From Thalassospiraceae bacterium (GTDB taxonomy: Bacteria > Pseudomonadota > Alphaproteobacteria > Rhodospirillales > Magnetovibrionaceae): DNA of 7,038 nt. Position 1 is the first letter of the stretch, and each line of letters starts with the position of its first letter. The notes below the pieces were generated by a model. The model was not told the DNA's origin. It ran no database searches and saw only the letters and a list, made by a program, of their open reading frames with translations. The translations under genes and the position numbers were made by a program. Below, one piece after another: positions 1-4,755 of this stretch. The stretch covers positions 1 through 7,038 of the forward strand of contig DAOWFT010000151.1 in NCBI GenBank assembly GCA_030637845.1, written 5' to 3'.

Positions 1-71
1 CCGGCAAACAATGTACCCGCAATGGTGCGGGTCTGGGTCTCGGTGGTCACGGTAACGCTAAACATGGTCTG
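1..71 (-). pseudogene. serA: In-frame continuation of serA after the TAG codon (partial, leaves window)
   Basis: Reading on from the TAG in the same frame gives 23 complete codons with no further stop up to the window edge. They include SVTVTTETQTR and IAGTLFA, which match the ASB-domain strand segment of long-form SerA (the TVTT...R..AGT.F pattern). The frame is unshifted, so a single codon separates the two parts. As I recall rhizobial SerA, an aromatic residue (Phe or Tyr) stands at the TAG position, so TAG would derive from TAT or TAC by one base change. This may be a nonsense mutation, a sequencing error, or a codon that is read through. The rest of the gene, including the ACT domain, lies outside the window. 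Confidence 0.8.
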
Positions 72-1295
72 CTATGCACCAGCGCGTTCATGCTTGATCT
101 CGGTGATGTCGATGTCGCGAACTTTGGCCACTACGGGTGCCGAAACCATGTTTACGCTTTCCAGCAATGGGGTCAAAAGACCTGCCAACACAACCGATGT
201 TATGGGTTTGGTGTTTAATTCAGCACACTGGCCCTCGTATTCGATGGTGACAGATTTTATACCCGACTGGGTCAGCTGTCCGGCAAAGCTGCCCATTTGT
301 TCGGCAAGTTTTAAATATGGTTTTAACCGGGGCGCTTCTTCGGCTGTAACCGATGGCATGTTAAGCGCGTTTTCCACCGCACCAGTTAACAGATAATCGG
401 AAATCTGCTCGGCAATTTGGATGGCAACATTTTCTTGTGCTTCTGATGTAGACGCCCCCAGATGCGGGGTGCAGACAACATTTTCCATTCCAAACAATGC
501 ATTGTCGGTGGCCGGTTCGTTTTCAAACACATCCAATGCCGCACCCGCAACATGGCCGCTATCCAATGCGTCTTTTAATGCGGCTTCGTCAACCAAACCA
601 CCGCGGGCGCAGTTAATAATGCGAACGCCTTTTTTCATTTTGCCAATGGCATCGGCATTTACAATGTTGCGCGTCGCGTCGGTCAAGGGTGTATGTAGGG
701 TCAGAAAATCTATGCGGGAAAACAATTCATCCAGTTCGACCTTTTCCACGCCCAAATCAACGGCGCGCTCAGAGCTGAGATACGGATCAAATGCTATTAC
801 TTTCATCTTTAGACCTTGGGCGCGGTCGGCAACGACAGAGCCAATATTACCGCAACCAATAAGGCCAAGGGTTTTACCCATAAGCTCGACCCCCATGAAG
901 CGGGTTTTTTCCCACTTGCCAGCATGGCTGGAGGCGTTAGCCGCCGGAATATCACGGGCAACCGCCATCATCATGGCGATGGCATGTTCGGCGGTGGTAA
1001 TGGCATTACCAAATGGAGTGTTCATAACCACGATACCGGCGGCAGTGGCGGCGTGAATATCGACGTTATCAACCCCAATACCCGCCCTGCCAATTACTTT
1101 TAAATTATTGGCAGATGCAATTATATCGGCCGTTGCTTTGGTTGAAGAACGAATGGCCAAGCCGTCGTATTCACCAATTTTGGCTTTCAATTCTTCAGGG
1201 CTAAGACCTGTTATGACATCAACCTCAACGCCGCGTTCTTTGAAAATTTCTTCGGCGCGGGGGCTCATTTTATCGGAAATAAGTACTTTTGGCAT
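72..1295 (-). CDS. serA: D-3-phosphoglycerate dehydrogenase, interrupted by an in-frame amber stop
   Basis: SerA oxidises 3-phosphoglycerate to 3-phosphohydroxypyruvate with NAD+, the first step of cytosolic serine synthesis. The 407 residues before the stop hold the full catalytic unit: substrate-binding half at about 1-100 and 290-315, and a Rossmann NAD domain at about 101-289 with GCGNIG at 147-152. The catalytic trio is Arg231 (in NCARGG), Glu260 and His278 (in CTPHLG), spaced as in long-form enzymes. From about 320 the allosteric substrate-binding (ASB) domain begins, but TAG at 72-74 cuts it. Long-form SerA is usually about 525 residues and ends with an ACT domain, so this product lacks most of ASB and all of ACT. 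It is not the naturally short E. coli type, which has no ASB domain. The ATG start has AAGGAG (1305-1310 on the complement) nine bases upstream. It is second in an operon with serC, 23 bases away. The family call is very secure; whether the short product works is unknown. Confidence 0.95.
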   Translation of the reverse strand: MPKVLISDKMSPRAEEIFKERGVEVDVITGLSPEELKAKIGEYDGLAIRSSTKATADIIASANNLKVIGRAGIGVDNVDIHAATAAGIVVMNTPFGNAITTAEHAIAMMMAVARDIPAANASSHAGKWEKTRFMGVELMGKTLGLIGCGNIGSVVADRAQGLKMKVIAFDPYLSSERAVDLGVEKVELDELFSRIDFLTLHTPLTDATRNIVNADAIGKMKKGVRIINCARGGLVDEAALKDALDSGHVAGAALDVFENEPATDNALFGMENVVCTPHLGASTSEAQENVAIQIAEQISDYLLTGAVENALNMPSVTAEEAPRLKPYLKLAEQMGSFAGQLTQSGIKSVTIEYEGQCAELNTKPITSVVLAGLLTPLLESVNMVSAPVVAKVRDIDITEIKHERAGA

Positions 1296-1318
1296 TTATC
1301 TGTTCTCCTTTGAATTAA

Positions 1319-2482
1319 TTATTGGCTGTTGCTAACTGTGGCAAATGCCCAGTCGAGCCATGGAAGCAGTGCTTCAATATCTGATGTTTCAACCGTGGCT
1401 CCTGCCCAAATGCGCAGGCCGGCTGGCGCGTCGCGATAGCCGCCGATGTCATAGGCGACACCTTCTGCGTCTAGCAATTTCACCATTTGTTTTAAAAGTG
1501 CGCTTTGCGCGTCATTATCAAGGGAGGTGAATTTTTCATCCGTTACTTTTAAGCAAACAGACGTATTGGAACGAACACTTGCGTCAGATGCTAAAAATCC
1601 GGCCCAGTTGCTTTTACCCACCCAGTCTTCCATTGCCTTGAGGTTGGCATTGGAGCGACGAATAAGCTCTGTCTGTCCGCCAATTTTTTTCGCCCATTTA
1701 AGGCCATCAAGGGCATCTTCAACCGCCAACATTGATGGCGTGTTTATTGTTTCGCCTTTGAAAATTCCACTGATTAATTTACCAGCCTTAGCAAGGGTGA
1801 ATATTTTTGGCATGGGCCACGTTGGGGTATGGCTTTCTAATCTGGTCACCGCACGCGGGCTTAAAATAAGCATTCCGTGCTGGCCTTCGCCGCCCATGAC
1901 CTTTTGCCATGAATAGGTGGTTACATCTAATTTATCCCACGGCAATTTCATGGCAAAGGCTGCCGAGGTCGCATCGCAAATGGTTAGACCTTCGCGTCCG
2001 TTTGCAATCCATTCACCATTTGGCACCTTGACGCCAGAGGTTGTTCCATTCCAGGTAAAAACAACATCCGTAGTAAAATCAACATTGCTTAAATCAGGCA
2101 ACTGGCCATAAGGCGCATCCATTAAATGCACATCATCTAGCTTTAGCTGTTTGCTGATATCGTTTGCCCAGCCCGAACCAAAGCTTTCCCATGCCATAAC
2201 GGTAACCGGACGGGATCCTAAAAATGACCAGAGCGACATTTCAACCGCACCCGTATCAGATGCCGGAACAATGCCGATAAGGTAATCATCGGGCACGCCT
2301 AAAACTTCGCGGGTGCGATCAATAACCTCGGCCAGTTTTGCCTTACCCGGGCCTGAACGATGAGAGCGGCCATGAAGCACGCCTGCAAGCGCATCAACCG
2401 TCCAGCCCGGACGCTTGGCGCATGGCCCTGATGAAAAATTAGGATTTACCGGAGACATTTCCGGCTTTGCTATTGTAGTCAT
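1319..2482 (-). CDS. serC: Phosphoserine aminotransferase (alphaproteobacterial/Methanosarcina subtype)
   Basis: SerC is a cytosolic PLP enzyme that converts 3-phosphohydroxypyruvate plus glutamate to O-phosphoserine plus 2-oxoglutarate. In many bacteria it also acts in pyridoxal phosphate synthesis. The 387-residue protein is a class V fold-type I aminotransferase. NFSSGPCAKRPGW (about 14-26) and HGRSHRSGPGK (38-48) are typical N-terminal substrate-site segments. Asp170 in TICDATSA should contact the PLP ring nitrogen, and Lys194 in SWQKVMGGEG should form the Schiff base. The wording fits the roughly 380-390-residue subtype rather than the shorter E. coli SerC. I place the start at 2482, not at the in-frame ATG at 2500, because GGAAGGGAG (2490-2498 on the complement) lies seven bases before 2482 and overlaps the upstream ATG, and because the protein then begins as in relatives. 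It is first in the serC-serA operon, with a structured leader upstream. It ends with TAA. Confidence 0.95.
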   Translation of the reverse strand: MTTIAKPEMSPVNPNFSSGPCAKRPGWTVDALAGVLHGRSHRSGPGKAKLAEVIDRTREVLGVPDDYLIGIVPASDTGAVEMSLWSFLGSRPVTVMAWESFGSGWANDISKQLKLDDVHLMDAPYGQLPDLSNVDFTTDVVFTWNGTTSGVKVPNGEWIANGREGLTICDATSAAFAMKLPWDKLDVTTYSWQKVMGGEGQHGMLILSPRAVTRLESHTPTWPMPKIFTLAKAGKLISGIFKGETINTPSMLAVEDALDGLKWAKKIGGQTELIRRSNANLKAMEDWVGKSNWAGFLASDASVRSNTSVCLKVTDEKFTSLDNDAQSALLKQMVKLLDAEGVAYDIGGYRDAPAGLRIWAGATVETSDIEALLPWLDWAFATVSNSQ

Positions 2483-2519
2483 AAAAAAACTCCCTTCCAT
2501 TTACCATGGCGAAGGGAGT
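2483..2519 (-). terminator. Terminator-like attenuator hairpin abutting the serC start and holding its RBS
   Basis: On the minus strand the perfect arms ACTCCCTTC (2511-2519) and GAAGGGAGT (2489-2497) form a 9-bp stem with a 13-base loop. An alternative inner CCAT/ATGG pairing makes it longer. Seven T residues (2483-2489) follow at once, and the serC ATG comes directly after. This has the form of a Rho-independent terminator. The 3' arm is also the serC Shine-Dalgarno sequence (GGAAGGGAG, 2490-2498), so the folded hairpin would both end transcription and hide the ribosome site. The 5' arm CCCTTCGCC can instead pair with GGCGAAGGG of the upstream hairpin, giving an antiterminator. The structure is seen in the sequence; its regulatory role is inferred. 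Confidence 0.75.
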
Positions 2520-2533
2520 GATCTTTTGAAACT

Positions 2534-2561
2534 ACCTATTTATGGCGACCAATTTATGGCG
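2534..2561. repeat. Tandem 14-bp direct repeat in the serC leader
   Basis: Two adjacent 14-base units differ at one base: ACCTATTTATGGCG (2534-2547) and ACCAATTTATGGCG (2548-2561). They lie between the two leader hairpins, about 50-80 bases before the serC start. They could be a protein-binding site on DNA or RNA, or a small slippage duplication. Nothing in the sequence decides between these. Confidence 0.6.
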
Positions 2562-2565
2562 CTAT

Positions 2566-2585
2566 GCCAATGGTGGCCAATGGCG
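2566..2585. repeat. Tandem 10-bp direct repeat in the serC leader
   Basis: GCCAATGGTG (2566-2575) is followed directly by GCCAATGGCG (2576-2585), with one mismatch. It lies four bases from the 14-bp repeat pair and just downstream (minus strand) of the first hairpin's T-run. The unit is short, so chance is possible, but two tandem pairs within about 50 bases is unusual. Confidence 0.5.
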
Positions 2586-2592
2586 GTGGTTC

Positions 2593-2623
2593 AAAAAATG
2601 CCCTTCGCCTTGCGGCAGAAGGG
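2593..2623 (-). terminator. GCAA-loop hairpin with T-run: terminator of the SLC13 gene and/or first serC leader hairpin
   Basis: On the minus strand CCCTTC-T-GCC (2614-2623) pairs with GGCGAAGGG (2601-2609), giving nine base pairs with one bulged T and a GCAA (GNRA) tetraloop. CA and six T residues follow (2593-2598). It lies 74 bases past the stop of the SLC13-type gene and so could end that transcript. It also lies about 30 bases downstream of a good promoter reading toward serC, so it would equally be the first hairpin of the serC leader. Its 3' arm is exactly complementary over nine bases to the 5' arm of the hairpin at 2483-2519. Confidence 0.75.
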
Positions 2624-2650
2624 TCGCGCTCCGTTGGGGGAACGTGGCCC

Positions 2651-2669
2651 GCCGACCTTATAGGTCGGC
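2651..2669. promoter_or_regulatory. Perfect palindrome over the predicted serC -10 box (candidate operator)
   Basis: GCCGACCT (2651-2658), a 3-base centre, and AGGTCGGC (2662-2669) form a perfect 8-bp inverted repeat. The predicted -10 hexamer lies in and around its centre. GTTGGGG (2633-2639) and CCCCAAC (2669-2675) form an outer inverted pair around it. A dyad on the -10 box is a common repressor-site layout. It has no T-run and so does not look like a terminator. It may instead be an RNA structure if transcription starts further upstream. Confidence 0.5.
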
Positions 2670-2685
2670 CCCAACTCGATTGCAA
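2657..2685 (-). promoter_or_regulatory. Probable sigma70-type promoter for serC-serA
   Basis: On the minus strand, -35 TTGCAA (2680-2685, 4/6 to consensus) and -10 TATAAG (2657-2662, 5/6) are separated by the ideal 17 bases. Transcription would start near 2650, giving a leader of about 168 bases before the serC ATG. It is the best promoter-like match I found between the two genes. Alphaproteobacterial promoters often differ from the E. coli consensus, so this remains a prediction. Confidence 0.5.
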
Positions 2686-2696
2686 CGAATAATTTT

Positions 2697-4628
2697 TTAA
2701 ACCCCATAATACCAAGGCACAAACAGGGAAAATACCAGCCAAATAACCAATATCAGCGGCAGGCCAACCCGAGCGAAATCGGAAAATTTATAATGCCCCG
2801 GTGCCATAACCAATAAATTGGTTTGATAGCCAATGGGTGATGCGAACGAACAGTTGGCCGCAAACACCACCGCGACTGCAAATGCCGTGGGCGAAACCCC
2901 AAGGCTAATGGCCAGATCAACCGCAATCGGGGTGAACAAAACCGCCATTGCTTTGGAGCTAATAATATTTGTCAGCGCCACAAGGGTTATAAAAAAAGCA
3001 GATAATATTACCGCTGGTGGCGCACCGGAAAAAGCATCGGTTACCCCGCCAGCAATAAAATGCGCCCCACCGGTGGCGTGCATGGCCGCACCCATGGCCA
3101 GCGCCGCCGGTATCATGGTTAGTATCTTGCTATCAACGGCGCGGGCGGCTTGGCGAATATTCATAACCCCCATTGCCACCATGGCCGATGCGCCGGTTAA
3201 TGCGGCCACCACTATGGGTACCGCCCCGGTGGCAGACGCCACCACCACGCCCAACAATATCAATGCCGCCGGGCGGGCATGATGAACCGCAGGTAAAGCC
3301 GCCGCCGACCATTCAATTAAAACCACATCTGGATTAAGGCGCAAATCGCGCACGGCATCGGGACTTCCTTGTAATAACAATACATCACCTGCCTGCAAGC
3401 GAATGTCGGTCATGCGGGTACGTATCATTCGCGAACGGCGTTGCACCCCCAACACAATGCACTGGGTTTTATAACGAAAACCAATTTGCACTAATGTTTG
3501 GCCAATAAGCCTAGATGCCGGTGGCACCATGGCCTCGGCCAATACCCGTTCGCCACCATGCCACGGAGTTTCGCCGCCATCTTCTTCTTCGGCGGTTTCT
3601 TCAATTTCTACTGTTTCGCCTATTATTGGAAATCCGGTGTGGGGAACCTCACCCGCGCTGGCATCATCACCTAAATCGGGGTAAAGGCCTTCGGGGTCGT
3701 GGGTTAAGGCGCCTGCCAGTTCGGCCCGGGTCGCGGCGACCACCAATATGTCACCAGCGGTTGCGGTGAAATCTTCAAATGGTGGCAAGATAGCTTCTTC
3801 GCCCCGCTGCACCATGCGAAGCGTCATGTTGCCCAGCCCGGAAAAAATACCGCCACGAGATTTTTCGCCTAGCAGTTTCGATCCTTCGCCGATTTTTATT
3901 TGCGCTATGTATTGTCTTCCTGTTGCGCCCGCCCCGCCATTAGCTAATGTTTCGGCCATGCCTTCGCGTTTGGGTAAAACAAATGGTGCCACCAACAATA
4001 AATAAACCATGCCGCTACCGGCCAACACCAAGCCGGGAATGGTAAAATCAAAAAATGTGAATTCTTTTTCGCCCATACCCAACAGGGCCGAATTGACCAG
4101 CAAGTTTGAACCGGAACCAATAAGGGTAGTCATGCCCCCAAGGATGGCGGCAAACGATAACGGCATCATTACTTTACTGGCGGGTAAATCAAACCGTTCG
4201 GCCAATGCCTGCATAATGGGAATAAATATCACCACCACCGGAATATTATTTAAAAATGCGCTTACGCCCAAAACCGTAACCAGCACCGCCATAATGGAAA
4301 GCCATTCATGGCCACCGCATTTATCCATTATTATGCGCGCCACCACATCCAACACCCCGGTGCGAACCATGCCTTGGCCGACCACCAGCAACGCCAGCAC
4401 GGTTATTAATGCCGGGTTGGCAAAGCCCGATAGCAAGACCTCGGGCGAAAGGGTGTTTACGCCAAGCACATCAAGCGGAAAGAACGTGAAAAAAACCATC
4501 AACACGCAAAGCACGCCAAGCGACACCACCTCAATGGCGATACGTTCCCACGCGTAAAGCGCGAAGGTCGCGCCAATTATGGCGAAGGTAATCCACATTT
4601 CAAATGTGTGTGTGCCTATGCTTTGCAT
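2697..4628 (-). CDS. SLC13/DASS-family anion permease with two TrkA-C domains
   Basis: This is an inner-membrane permease of 643 residues. The first membrane block (about 10-220) carries LNNIPVVVIFIP (126-137) and TLIGSGSNLLVNS (168-180), the substrate/Na+ hairpin-type motifs of the divalent-anion transporter family. Two soluble TrkA-C (RCK-C) domains follow: about 240-312, with AGDILVVAATRAEL near 291-304, and about 360-432, with AGDVLLLQGSPDAV near 413-426. A very acidic linker (about 338-353) joins them. The second membrane block (about 450-643) repeats the motif as TNIISSKAMA (553-562) and SPIGYQTNLL (597-606). Relatives with this layout are usually annotated as SLC13 or Sac1-like permeases; some algal and cyanobacterial ones are linked to sulfate. 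The substrate cannot be read here. The ATG at 4628 is the first in frame, after an in-frame TAG, and lacks a clear RBS; Met11 at 4598 is an alternative. It is divergent from the SulP gene. Confidence 0.9.
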   Translation of the reverse strand: MQSIGTHTFEMWITFAIIGATFALYAWERIAIEVVSLGVLCVLMVFFTFFPLDVLGVNTLSPEVLLSGFANPALITVLALLVVGQGMVRTGVLDVVARIIMDKCGGHEWLSIMAVLVTVLGVSAFLNNIPVVVIFIPIMQALAERFDLPASKVMMPLSFAAILGGMTTLIGSGSNLLVNSALLGMGEKEFTFFDFTIPGLVLAGSGMVYLLLVAPFVLPKREGMAETLANGGAGATGRQYIAQIKIGEGSKLLGEKSRGGIFSGLGNMTLRMVQRGEEAILPPFEDFTATAGDILVVAATRAELAGALTHDPEGLYPDLGDDASAGEVPHTGFPIIGETVEIEETAEEEDGGETPWHGGERVLAEAMVPPASRLIGQTLVQIGFRYKTQCIVLGVQRRSRMIRTRMTDIRLQAGDVLLLQGSPDAVRDLRLNPDVVLIEWSAAALPAVHHARPAALILLGVVVASATGAVPIVVAALTGASAMVAMGVMNIRQAARAVDSKILTMIPAALAMGAAMHATGGAHFIAGGVTDAFSGAPPAVILSAFFITLVALTNIISSKAMAVLFTPIAVDLAISLGVSPTAFAVAVVFAANCSFASPIGYQTNLLVMAPGHYKFSDFARVGLPLILVIWLVFSLFVPWYYGV

Positions 4629-4755
4629 GGGCCAAGACTAGCTCTTTTTTACCCTATTTTTGGAAAAATTTGCCATAACAGGCAAGAAAACCATTGGCAA
4701 TATAGGGACAAAGGGGATAGGTTCCCTTTTTTTCAAACCCCAAGGTCTGCCCCCT
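4629..4755. promoter_or_regulatory. Divergent intergenic region between the two transporter genes
   Basis: This stretch must hold the start signals of both divergent genes. On the minus strand, TTGCCA (4695-4700 region) with a 17-base gap to TATGGC is a weak promoter candidate for the SLC13-type gene. TTGCC and GGCAA (4670-4674 and 4681-4685) form a short dyad with a 6-base centre that could be an operator. No convincing plus-strand promoter stands out. The open frame of the SulP gene extends back through this stretch to a TTG at 4660, so part of it may be coding. Confidence 0.3.
4710..4733 (+). terminator. Terminator-like hairpin in the SulP leader
   Basis: AAAGGGGA (4710-4717), loop TAGG, and TTCCCTTT (4722-4729) form an 8-bp stem with one G-T pair. 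The T-run continues to 4733, giving seven T residues from 4727. It sits 22 bases before the proposed SulP start at 4756 and reads toward that gene. There is no plus-strand gene upstream for it to terminate, so it is either an attenuator of SulP or, if translation starts at 4660, just part of the coding sequence. Confidence 0.45.

Noticed and set aside
62..80. Programmed readthrough or pyrrolysine at the serA TAG
   Set aside because: CAG follows the TAG, recalling the viral TAG-CAR-YYA readthrough motif, but the next codon ACC does not fit. Pyrrolysine is known from methylamine methyltransferases, not SerA. Neither is supported over a plain nonsense change.
421..1056. 211-codon plus-strand open frame opposite serA
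   Set aside because: It is fully antisense to strongly conserved SerA sequence, has no RBS, and its translation resembles no protein family I know.
2554..2742. 62-codon minus-strand frame spanning the first serC leader hairpin, considered as a leader peptide
   Set aside because: It begins inside the SLC13-type gene, upstream of the predicted transcript start, and has only scattered serines. No serine run sits near the attenuator arms.
4009..4557. 182-codon plus-strand open frame opposite the SLC13-type gene
   Set aside because: It is the antisense shadow of membrane-segment codons. The peptide is Thr/Asn/Pro rich and family-less, as shadows of hydrophobic genes usually are.
4594..4608. CACATTT/AAATGTG dyad over Met11 of the SLC13-type gene
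   Set aside because: It lies inside the coding sequence if the first ATG is used, its 1-base centre cannot form an RNA loop without losing pairs, and it is AT-rich.
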